DNA from: an uncultured Rhodospirillales bacterium | GTDB taxonomy: Bacteria; Pseudomonadota; Alphaproteobacteria; Acetobacterales; Acetobacteraceae | Assembly: GCA_903928045.1 (NCBI GenBank) | Contig: CAIYPH010000533.1 | Coordinates: 1 to 6,438, forward strand | Reading direction: 5' to 3' | DNA length: 6,438 nt | Part shown: positions 1 to 5,883 of the stretch, one piece after another | How positions within the stretch are numbered: the first letter of the stretch is position 1 | How the letters are laid out: every line of letters begins with the position of its first letter | Notes under the pieces: generated by a model | What the model was told of the DNA's origin: nothing | The model's input: only the letters and a program-made list of their open reading frames with translations | Database searches by the model: none | Position numbers and translations under genes: made by a program

Positions 1-576
1 CCGCGCCCCCGCATGCCGCGCCACCATCGCGCACAACACCCCGATCGGCCCGGCGCCGACCACCAACACCCGCCGCCCCAGCATCGGCCCAGCCTGCCGA
101 ACCGCATGCAGACACACCGACAAAGGCTCCGCGAACGCCGCCCGCTCCATCGGCATATCCGCCGGAACCGCCTGGCTCTCGTCGCACACCAACTGCTCGC
201 GAAACCCGCCCTGCACATGCGGAACCCGCATGGCGCTCCCATAGAACCGCATATCCAGACAGTGCTGCTGCGCCCCCTCGAGACAATATCTACAGGCATT
301 GCAAGGCAGGCTCGGATTGATCGCCACGCGATCCCCGGGCTTCACCCGCGTCACCGCGCTCCCCACCGCCACCACCTCGCCCGCCACCTCATGCCCCAGC
401 ACCATCGGCTGCTGCACCCGTACCGTGCCGAACCCGCCATGGTGGTAGTAATGCAAATCCGACCCGCAAATCCCCCCATTGCGGACACGAACCGTAACCC
501 CCCGTGGCCCCGCGACGTCCATCGCCACGTCCTCGACGCGCAACACATGGGGCGGATGAATGACGATGGCGCGCAT
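1..576 (-). CDS. Zinc-dependent alcohol dehydrogenase, L-idonate 5-dehydrogenase-like (5' part, cut by window edge)
   Basis: The reverse complement from an ATG at 576 reads through 192 sense codons to position 1 with no stop, so this is the N-terminal half of a protein usually near 340-350 aa. The medium-chain dehydrogenase layout is complete for this part. The catalytic-zinc ligands are Cys37 (in GGICGSDLHYY), His62-Glu63 (in VLGHEVAGEV) and Glu150 (AEPLSV). Structural-zinc cysteines are at 92, 95, 98 and 106, and GAGPIG at 174-179 begins the NAD(P)-binding Rossmann fold. The ICGSDLHYYHHGG segment is characteristic of L-idonate 5-dehydrogenase (IdnD), which interconverts L-idonate and 5-ketogluconate in the cytoplasm. 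Related sorbitol, xylitol or threonine dehydrogenases share the zinc motifs, so the substrate is inferred. A weak GCGAGA lies upstream of the ATG as a possible ribosome binding site. The gene is divergent from the patatin gene. Family is sure; exact substrate is not. Confidence 0.9.
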   Translation of the reverse strand, partial: MRAIVIHPPHVLRVEDVAMDVAGPRGVTVRVRNGGICGSDLHYYHHGGFGTVRVQQPMVLGHEVAGEVVAVGSAVTRVKPGDRVAINPSLPCNACRYCLEGAQQHCLDMRFYGSAMRVPHVQGGFREQLVCDESQAVPADMPMERAAFAEPLSVCLHAVRQAGPMLGRRVLVVGAGPIGVLCAMVARHAGAR

Positions 577-602
577 GGCATGATCTCGCTGTGATGTGCC
601 CC

Positions 603-610
603 GATGCATC
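603..610. promoter_or_regulatory. 8-bp palindrome in divergent intergenic region (possible operator)
   Basis: GATGCATC is a perfect dyad lying over the proposed -10 box of the leftward promoter. That is where a repressor of a sugar-acid dehydrogenase gene could bind. An 8-bp palindrome alone is weak evidence, and no flanking symmetry extends it. Confidence 0.2.
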
Positions 611-632
611 CGCCGCCCGCCCGAAATGTCAA
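604..632 (-). promoter_or_regulatory. Putative sigma-70-type promoter for the dehydrogenase gene
   Basis: Read on the minus strand, positions 632-627 are a perfect TTGACA (-35 box). After a 17-nt spacer comes ATGCAT at 609-604, a poor match to TATAAT. The -10 would lie about 28 nt before the ATG at 576, leaving a short leader. Alphaproteobacterial -10 boxes are often loose, which keeps this plausible, but only the -35 half is convincing. If real, it overlaps the two more upstream possible starts of the divergent patatin gene. Confidence 0.4.
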
Positions 633-646
633 CCCACGGAGCCCCA

Positions 647-1735
647 GTGTCCCCTTCCCGCCCCGCCTCCTACGACAAATCGGTCGCCCTGGTCCTCCAG
701 GGCGGCGGCGCCTTGGGCAGCTACCAGGCCGGTGCCTACGAGGCGATCGCCGCCTCGGAGTATCCGCCCGACTGGGTCGCAGGAATTTCCATCGGCGCCA
801 TCAACGCCGCCCTCATCGCCGGAAACCCGCCCGCCCGCCGTGTCGCGCGACTGCGGGAGTTCTGGGAGACCATCACCCGCCCCGAGCCCCCGCTCTTCGC
901 CCCCGCCCGCCGCCAGGCCGCCTCCGCCCAGGCCCTGCTCGCCGGCCAGCCCGGCTTCTTCCGCCCCCGTTCGCCTTTCGCCTTGCTCGGCCCCAAGGTC
1001 CTCTCGTACTACGACACCTCCGACCTCCGAAGCACACTGGAACGCCTGGTCGATTTCGACCGCATCAACAGCCGCGAAATGGCCTTCAGCGTGGCCGCGG
1101 TGAACGTGCAAACCGGCAATTTCGAGTGGTTCGACAACCGCCACACCAAAATCCGCGCCGATCACGTGATGGCCAGCGGCGCCCTGCCGCCCGGTTTTCC
1201 GCCGGTGGAGATCGACGGGGCCTTCTACTGGGATGGCGGGCTGATCTCCAACACCCCCCTGCAATATGTGCTCGACTACTCCCCCCGCAGCAGCCGCCTC
1301 ACCTTCCAGGTCGACCTCTTTGCCTCCCAGGGCCCCCTCCCGACCACGCTCGACGAGGTATCCGAACGCGACAAGGACATCCGCTATTCCAGCCGCACCA
1401 GGGCCGGCGACAGTCAGGCCCGCGAGACCCATGCCCTGCGCTTCACCGTCAACGCGCTCTGGGAGAAACTGCCGCCCGAACTGAAAACCACGCCGGAAGC
1501 CCGCTACCTCTACAATTTCGGCTGCGTCACCACGATGGACATCGTGCAGCTGATCTATCGCCCGAGCGAGCGCCAAGGTGCGAGCAAGGCCTATGAATTC
1601 AGCCGCCAGACCATGGAAGAGCGCTGGGCCCAGGGCCGCGCCGATACCATCGCCACCCTCGAGGCCGCCCCCTGGCTCGCCCCGATGCCCCCCGATGTCG
1701 GCGCCCGCAGCTTTGACGTGCTGCGGCCGGGCTGA
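647..1735 (+). CDS. Patatin-like phospholipase with C-terminal DUF3734 region
   Basis: A protein of 362 aa from the GTG at 647. The patatin Ser-Asp hydrolase signature is intact: the glycine-rich oxyanion loop GGGALG at 19-24, the nucleophile elbow GISIG at 46-50 (Ser48), and DGG at 196-198 (Asp196). The last ~110 residues, including TTMDIVQLIYRP and YEFSRQTMEERW, resemble the DUF3734 region that follows the patatin domain in many proteobacterial homologues. The family cleaves acyl esters of phospholipids or other lipids; the substrate here is unknown. No signal peptide or membrane segment is evident, so a cytoplasmic or membrane-peripheral place is likely. Start choice: the GTG at 647 has ACGGAG five bases upstream, whereas the in-frame ATG at 626 and GTG at 596 lack a ribosome binding site and overlap the putative leftward promoter. 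Codons end mostly in C, unlike the DUF445 gene downstream. Confidence 0.93.
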   Translation: MSPSRPASYDKSVALVLQGGGALGSYQAGAYEAIAASEYPPDWVAGISIGAINAALIAGNPPARRVARLREFWETITRPEPPLFAPARRQAASAQALLAGQPGFFRPRSPFALLGPKVLSYYDTSDLRSTLERLVDFDRINSREMAFSVAAVNVQTGNFEWFDNRHTKIRADHVMASGALPPGFPPVEIDGAFYWDGGLISNTPLQYVLDYSPRSSRLTFQVDLFASQGPLPTTLDEVSERDKDIRYSSRTRAGDSQARETHALRFTVNALWEKLPPELKTTPEARYLYNFGCVTTMDIVQLIYRPSERQGASKAYEFSRQTMEERWAQGRADTIATLEAAPWLAPMPPDVGARSFDVLRPG

Positions 1736-1788
1736 TGACTCCGTGCCACTGCGTTCCCATCTGAATGCGCGCAATGCAGGGAAGCCCC

Positions 1789-3045
1789 ATGCCCGACCCC
1801 GACGCCGAAGCCCGCGCCACCCTCAGCAGCTATCGCCGCATCGCCGGCGGGCTGCTGCTGGGGATGGCGTTTCTCACGCTGCTGACCCACGCGCTGCCGC
1901 CGTTCTACTGGGTGGAGTTCCTCCGCGCCGCCGCCACCGCCGGGCTGGTGGGGGGGCTGGCCGACTGGTTCGCGGTGACGGCGCTGTTCCGCCACCCGCT
2001 CGGCCTGCCGATCCCGCATACCGCGATCATCCCGGCGCAGAAGGCGCGGCTCGGGCGCGCGCTCGGCAGTTTCGTCGCCAACCACGTGATCAACCAGGCG
2101 GAACTGCACAAGGCGCTGGGGCGGCTCGATGTGCCCGGTATTTTCAACCGCTTCCTGGCGGACCCGGAATCCGTTCGCCCCGCCGCCCAGGCGCTGGCCG
2201 GGCTGCTGCCGCGGCTGATCGCCAGTATCGAGGATGGCCGAGCCCGCAAGGTGGCCGCACGGCTGGTGCCGCGCCTGCTCGGGGGGCCGGATGCCGGGCG
2301 GGTGGTGGGGCGCGCCTTGCGGCAGATGGTGGCCGGCGGGCGGCATCAGGAGGTGTTCAGCTTCATCCTCGCCCAGTTGAAGACGCTGCTGCTGGAGCGC
2401 GAGGAGACGCTGCGAGCGGCCATCGAGGAGCGGGTGCGCGAGCAGGGTGGGCGGCTGATTGGCTGGGCGCTCGGCGCCTCCATTGCGCGCCGCGTGCTGA
2501 CGCAGGTGAACGCGGAGTTGGAGAAGATGGAGCCCGACGGCTCCGAACTGCGCGCGGCGTTTGACGTGTGGGTGCGCCATGAGATCGAGCGGATCGAGAC
2601 CGAGCCGGGCCGCGCCGCCGAGATCGGCGCCGCTTTGCGCCAGGTGGTGGCGCATGACACGGTGCGCGCCTGGTTCTGGGATGTGTGGAGCCGCATGCGC
2701 ATTGCGCTGGAGGCCGATGCCGCCCGGCCCAATGGGCGCACGGTGGCGCTGATCGAGGGGGCGCTGGGCAATCTCGGCGCCATGATGGCCGACGATGCCG
2801 GTGCAAGGGCGCGGGTGGAGCGCGCGGTGGCCGGGATCACCGCCTCGCTGCTGCCGGCTGGCCAGGCGCGGCTGGCCGATTTCATCGCCGAAGTGGTGGG
2901 GAATTGGGATGCCGCGGTGCTGGTGGAGAAACTCGAATTGCGGGTCGGTAAGGATCTGCAATATGTCCGCATCAACGGAACCCTGGTAGGCTTCCTCGCC
3001 GGCGGTGCCGTGTTCGCGCTGATGCAGGCACTGTTCGGCCGATGA
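1789..3045 (+). CDS. DUF445 family membrane protein (YjiN-like)
   Basis: A protein of 418 aa with the DUF445 architecture. It has an N-terminal hydrophobic segment (about residues 18-36), then the conserved stretch around GLVGGLADWFAVTALFRHPLG (52-72) and IPHTAIIP (75-82). A long, charged, helix-rich middle follows, and a closing hydrophobic helix (about 396-415) ends at FGR. It is probably an inner-membrane protein with its large central region on one side of the membrane. The E. coli relative is YjiN; I know of no established biochemical function. Of three in-frame ATGs (1765, 1774, 1789), the last is chosen because AGGGAA ends six bases before it. The gene follows the patatin gene by 53 nt and precedes the DUF1003 gene by 16 nt, which suggests cotranscription with the latter. 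Length and termini look intact. Confidence 0.9.
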   Translation: MPDPDAEARATLSSYRRIAGGLLLGMAFLTLLTHALPPFYWVEFLRAAATAGLVGGLADWFAVTALFRHPLGLPIPHTAIIPAQKARLGRALGSFVANHVINQAELHKALGRLDVPGIFNRFLADPESVRPAAQALAGLLPRLIASIEDGRARKVAARLVPRLLGGPDAGRVVGRALRQMVAGGRHQEVFSFILAQLKTLLLEREETLRAAIEERVREQGGRLIGWALGASIARRVLTQVNAELEKMEPDGSELRAAFDVWVRHEIERIETEPGRAAEIGAALRQVVAHDTVRAWFWDVWSRMRIALEADAARPNGRTVALIEGALGNLGAMMADDAGARARVERAVAGITASLLPAGQARLADFIAEVVGNWDAAVLVEKLELRVGKDLQYVRINGTLVGFLAGGAVFALMQALFGR

Positions 3046-3061
3046 CACAATAGGAGCCGCC

Positions 3062-3535
3062 ATGACCCCACCGCCGCCCATCGATGCTGTGCTGGCCAAG
3101 CGCAAGCCGATCAAGAACACGTTTCGCGAAACGCGCGAGAAGCTCTCGCGGCTGGAACGCGCCGCGGTGTGGATCACCGACCGGGTGGGCTCGATGGGGT
3201 TTTTCCTGATCATCGTGGTCTGGACCTCGCTGTGGCTGTCCTGGAACCTGCTCGCGCCCCCTGCCCTGCAGTTCGATCCGCCGATGGCCTTCGTGCTGTG
3301 GCTCTTCATGTCCAACGTGCTGCAGATCCTGCTGATGCCGCTGATCATGGTCGGGCAGAACGTGCAGGGGCGGCATTCCGAGATGCGGGCCGAGCATGAT
3401 CTCGAGGTCAACGTGAAGGCGGAGCAGGAGATCGAGGTGATCCTGCGGCATCTCGAATACCAGAACGCCCTGCTGCTCGCGATGCAGGCCAGGATGGGCG
3501 CCGATATCACCGCGCTCGAAAACAAGACCGCGTGA
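3062..3535 (+). CDS. DUF1003 family membrane protein
   Basis: A protein of 157 aa. A basic N-terminus is followed by two hydrophobic helices, about 44-64 (SMGFFLIIVVWTSLWLSWNLL) and 75-97, joined by a short loop containing FDPP. Then comes the MVGQN motif (96-100) and a polar, probably coiled tail with the conserved H-D-L-E-V-N-x-K-A-E-x-E-I stretch (112-124). This order matches DUF1003, a family of small two-helix membrane proteins without an agreed function. Family members usually have MSQN where this one has MVGQN. AGGAG at 3052-3056 is an excellent ribosome binding site five bases before the ATG. The 16-nt gap from the DUF445 stop makes a two-gene unit very likely. The tail after the second helix is soluble, probably cytoplasmic by the positive-inside rule, and could be the contact surface for a partner. 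Confidence 0.9.
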   Translation: MTPPPPIDAVLAKRKPIKNTFRETREKLSRLERAAVWITDRVGSMGFFLIIVVWTSLWLSWNLLAPPALQFDPPMAFVLWLFMSNVLQILLMPLIMVGQNVQGRHSEMRAEHDLEVNVKAEQEIEVILRHLEYQNALLLAMQARMGADITALENKTA

Positions 3536-3550
3536 CGCGAAAGGCGAAGC

Positions 3551-3586
3551 ATGCGAGGCTCGGCGCGACAATGGGGGGCTGAATGA
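3551..3586 (+). CDS. Possible 11-codon upstream ORF ahead of the amidohydrolase pair
   Basis: ATG at 3551 opens a reading frame coding MRGSARQWGAE. Its stop TGA (3584-3586) overlaps the ATG of the first amidohydrolase (3583-3585) as ATGA. AAGG at 3541-3544 sits six bases before it and could bind ribosomes. This is the arrangement of a leader ORF that delivers ribosomes to the next start. The peptide has no regulatory codon run such as repeated Trp or Arg, and so short a frame can arise by chance in this composition. Confidence 0.25.
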   Translation: MRGSARQWGAE

Positions 3587-4650
3587 ACGCGCTCACGCAT
3601 GGTGCGATCGACTGCGACATCCATCCGGGGGTGAAGGGCATCGCGACCCTGCTGCCCTACATGACCGCGCATTGGCAGGACAGCTTCATCGAGCGCGGGA
3701 TGGACGGGTTCGACCTCGCCTCCTACCCGCCGAACACGCCGCTCGCATGCCGGGCGGATTGGAAGGGCGCGGGCAAGCCGGGCACCGATATCGAGGCCTT
3801 CCTGCGTGACGGGGTGAGCGCTTTCGGCAGTCGTATCGCCATCTGCAACACGATGTATGGCGGCCAGGTCGCGGTGAGCGAGACCATGGGGGCGGCGATC
3901 TGCTCGGCGATCAATGACTGGATCGCCGATCAGTGGCTGGCCCGCGATGCCCGCCTGCGCGCCTCGATCGTGGTGCCGGCCCAGGCGCCGCTGCTCGCCG
4001 CCGAGGAGATCGAGCGCCTCGCGCCGGATCGGCGTTTCGTGCAGATCCTGCTGCCCTCGGCCGCGGAGATGCTCTACGGGAAAAGCTATTACTGGCCGAT
4101 CTATGCGGCGGCCGAGAAATACGGGCTGCCGATCGGCATCCATGCCGGCAGCATGTTCCGCCACGCACCGACCTCGAACGGCTGGCCCTCACATTATTTG
4201 CACGACTACGTGGCCGCGCCGCAGAATTTCGAGGACCAGTTGCTGAGCATGGTCTCGGAGGGGATTTTCGAGCGCTTCCCCGGTCTGCGCGTCGTGTTCA
4301 TCGAATCGGGCGTCTCCTGGCTGCCGAGTTTCCTGTGGCGGGCGGTGAAGACCTGGCGGGGGGTGCGGGCCGAGGTGCCCTGGGTGAAGCGCTCGCCGGC
4401 GGCGATCATTCGCGACCATGTGCGCCTCACCGTGCAGCCCTTCGACGTGCCGGCCGAGCCGGACATCGTCAACCGGATCATCGAGCAGATCGGCTCGGAG
4501 GATATGCTGCTGTTCGCGACCGACTATCCGCATTGGCAGTTCGACGGGCTGAACGCGCTGCCGCCTGGCATTTCGCCGGCTTTGGCGCGCAAGATCATGG
4601 TGGATAATCCGCGGGCGACCTATGCCCGCCTCGGGGAGTTGGCGGCATGA
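3583..4650 (+). CDS. PF04909 amidohydrolase (metal-dependent TIM-barrel hydrolase/decarboxylase), first of a pair
   Basis: A protein of 355 aa and cytoplasmic, with no signal peptide. The amidohydrolase-2 (ACMSD/resorcylate decarboxylase-like) metal-site elements are in order: D-x-H at Asp12-His14 in IDCDIHP, His187 in IGIHAGS on a mid-barrel strand, and Asp314 in FATDYPHW near the end. FERFPGL and FIESG (229-243) are also typical. Known relatives decarboxylate or hydrolyse aromatic or muconate-type carboxylic acids. The D-x-H form, rather than H-x-H, resembles the E-x-H of gamma-resorcylate decarboxylase, but the substrate cannot be read from the sequence. A GGGGGG run lies four bases before the ATG. 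The end overlaps the next gene by ATGA, so translation is coupled. Its paralogue follows directly; the two share YWPI-x-x-AAE, GLPIG, HAPT-x-x-GWPS and EG-x-FERFPGL. The proteins may work as a mixed oligomer or on successive substrates (inference). Confidence 0.9.
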   Translation: MNALTHGAIDCDIHPGVKGIATLLPYMTAHWQDSFIERGMDGFDLASYPPNTPLACRADWKGAGKPGTDIEAFLRDGVSAFGSRIAICNTMYGGQVAVSETMGAAICSAINDWIADQWLARDARLRASIVVPAQAPLLAAEEIERLAPDRRFVQILLPSAAEMLYGKSYYWPIYAAAEKYGLPIGIHAGSMFRHAPTSNGWPSHYLHDYVAAPQNFEDQLLSMVSEGIFERFPGLRVVFIESGVSWLPSFLWRAVKTWRGVRAEVPWVKRSPAAIIRDHVRLTVQPFDVPAEPDIVNRIIEQIGSEDMLLFATDYPHWQFDGLNALPPGISPALARKIMVDNPRATYARLGELAA

Positions 4651-5741
4651 GCGTGGTGCTTGAGCGTCAGACCGACGCGACGACGAAGTTTCGCATCATC
4701 GACAGCGATATCCATCCGGCGCTGAGCAGCCCGCGGGATCTCGATCCCTTCCTCTCCGCCCGCTGGCGGCAACATATCGCGGAATATGGCAAGCTGACCC
4801 GCAAGCCCTATGCCGAGCGCGGCACCTATCCGCGCTTCATGCCCAACACCGCACGGCGCGACGCCTGGCCGCCCGGGGGCAAGCCGCCGGGCTCCGACCT
4901 CGCCTTCATGCGCGCGCAGTTGCTGGATCGCTACGACATCGAGATCGGCATTCTCGAACCGCTGTTCGGCGCCAGCGAGGTGCGCAACCCCGATCTCGCG
5001 GCCGCCCTGTGCAGCGCGGTGAATGACTGGCAGATGGCCGCCCTGGTCTCCCAGGAACCGCGCCTGCGCGCCTCGATCCAAGTGCCGATCGAGGACCCTG
5101 CGGCCGCCGTGGCGGAGATCGAGCGCTGCGTCGCCAATCGGGCCTATGCGCAGATCCAGATGACCTCGCGCAGCACCGAGCCGATCGGGCGGCGGCGCTA
5201 CTGGCCGATTTTCGAGGCCGCCGAGCGGCACGGGCTGCCGATCGGCATGCATGTCGGCGGCGATAGCGGCCATGCGCCGACTGCTGCCGGCTGGCCTTCC
5301 TTCTACATCGAGGACCATCACGGGCTGGTGCATGCCATGCAGTGCCAGGCGACCTCGCTGATCCTGGAGGGGGTGTTCGAGCGCTTCCCGGGGCTGAAGG
5401 TGATCCTGATCGAGGGGGGCTTCGCCTGGGCACCGTCACTCGCGTGGCGGCTCGATGCGCAGTTCGCCAAGATGCGCTCCGAGGTGCCGCATTTGAAGAT
5501 GAAGCCGTCGGAGTATATGAAGCGGAACCTGTGGTTCTCCACCCAGCCGATGGAGGAGCCGGAAAATCCCGAGGATCTCCGGCGCATTCTCGACTGGATC
5601 GGCTGGGATCGCATCGTGTTCGCCACCGATTATCCGCATTGGGATTTCGATGACCCGGAGACCGCGTTTCCGTGCAAGCTCAGCCCGGCGGAGCGGCGGA
5701 TGATCTTTCGGGACAATGCGTTGGGGATTTATCGGTTGTAG
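4647..5741 (+). CDS. PF04909 amidohydrolase, second of a translationally coupled pair
   Basis: A protein of 364 aa. It carries the same metal-site set as the upstream gene: Asp21-x-His23 in IDSDIHP, His202 in GMHVGGDSGHAPT, Glu256 in LIEGG and Asp328 in FATDYPHW. It differs around the active site: HVGGDSG replaces HAGSMFR, an EDHHGLVHAM segment (222-231) replaces HDYVAAPQNF, and the N-terminus is about nine residues longer. So it is a diverged paralogue, not a recent copy. Family members are cytoplasmic metal-dependent hydrolases or non-oxidative decarboxylases of small acids; the substrate here is unknown. Its ATG lies inside the TGA region of the preceding gene (ATGA at 4647-4650), which implies coupled, roughly equimolar synthesis. 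The stop TAG is followed at once by a series of short GC-rich inverted repeats and the pal leader. Confidence 0.9.
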   Translation: MSVVLERQTDATTKFRIIDSDIHPALSSPRDLDPFLSARWRQHIAEYGKLTRKPYAERGTYPRFMPNTARRDAWPPGGKPPGSDLAFMRAQLLDRYDIEIGILEPLFGASEVRNPDLAAALCSAVNDWQMAALVSQEPRLRASIQVPIEDPAAAVAEIERCVANRAYAQIQMTSRSTEPIGRRRYWPIFEAAERHGLPIGMHVGGDSGHAPTAAGWPSFYIEDHHGLVHAMQCQATSLILEGVFERFPGLKVILIEGGFAWAPSLAWRLDAQFAKMRSEVPHLKMKPSEYMKRNLWFSTQPMEEPENPEDLRRILDWIGWDRIVFATDYPHWDFDDPETAFPCKLSPAERRMIFRDNALGIYRL

Positions 5742-5783
5742 CGAGGGACTCGCCCCCTGCAATGCAGGGCTGCGGGTTACCCG
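5741..5783. repeat. Three consecutive short GC-rich inverted repeats after the amidohydrolase stop
   Basis: Three dyads lie end to end. GCGAG-GGA-CTCGC (5741-5753) begins with the G of the stop codon. CCCTGCAATGCAGGG (5755-5769) has 7-bp arms around one base. CGGG-TTA-CCCG (5773-5783) is the third. None is followed by a T tract, so they do not form a standard intrinsic terminator. They could protect the 3' end of the amidohydrolase message, slow polymerase for Rho, or bind a regulator of pal. Short GC palindromes are common in such DNA; three in a row within 43 nt is less so. Confidence 0.5.
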
Positions 5784-5793
5784 AATGTCACCA

Positions 5794-5817
5794 AATCGCG
5801 CTGGTCACGAATCGCGC
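5794..5817. repeat. AATCGCGC direct repeat, 16-nt period, upstream of pal
   Basis: AATCGCGC occurs at 5794-5801 and again at 5810-5817. Both copies are preceded by TCAC (TCACCA then TCACG), so the similarity spans about 13 nt with one base inserted. The spacing is neither one nor two full helical turns, which weakens a two-site operator reading. The repeat lies in the non-coding stretch 67-90 nt before the pal start. Confidence 0.35.
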
Positions 5818-5833
5818 GACTCGGGTTGTATGC

Positions 5834-5856
5834 GTCAGCGACGATTGTGTCGTGAC
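5834..5856 (+). promoter_or_regulatory. Predicted hairpin in the pal leader
   Basis: GTCA-g-CGAC pairs with GTCG-TGAC across the loop GATTGT. This gives an 8-bp stem with one bulged G, ending 27 nt before the pal ATG. If transcribed it would sit just upstream of the ribosome binding region (TGGAAT at 5874-5879) without covering it. As DNA it is a 23-nt imperfect dyad that could be a protein-binding site. I see no convincing -35/-10 pair in 5742-5883 to decide between these. Confidence 0.35.
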
Positions 5857-5883
5857 TGTCAATCCGGATTGGATGGAATCGCA

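Noticed and set aside
13..594. A 193-codon plus-strand frame at the left edge
   Set aside because: Its translation is an Arg/His/Pro-rich shadow. The minus strand encodes an intact zinc-dehydrogenase N-terminus over the same bases.
629..1774. A 381-codon minus-strand frame opposite the patatin gene
   Set aside because: Gly/Ala/Glu-rich shadow translation without motifs; the opposite strand carries the full patatin catalytic set.
1736..1788. Promoter or terminator between the patatin and DUF445 genes
   Set aside because: Nothing resembling a -35/-10 pair or a stable hairpin with a T run is visible in this 53-nt gap; only the ribosome binding site of the DUF445 gene is clear.
1591..4164. An 857-codon open frame on the minus strand spanning four plus-strand genes
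   Set aside because: The frame lies antisense to genes with clear families and motifs. The translation is a His/Arg/Gln/Pro/Gly-rich mixture with no recognisable domain, as expected from the reverse of GC-biased codons.
4620..5333. A 237-codon minus-strand frame opposite the second amidohydrolase
   Set aside because: Shadow frame; no motif, and the plus strand has all the amidohydrolase metal ligands.
5716..5883. In-frame N-terminal extension of Pal from 5716
   Set aside because: It would overlap the end of the second amidohydrolase and place 56 polar residues ahead of a textbook lipoprotein signal peptide.
5742..5883. A sigma-70 promoter for pal (TTGTAT at 5826 or TTGTGT at 5845 as -35)
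   Set aside because: No acceptable -10 box lies 16-18 nt downstream of either, so no promoter is called.
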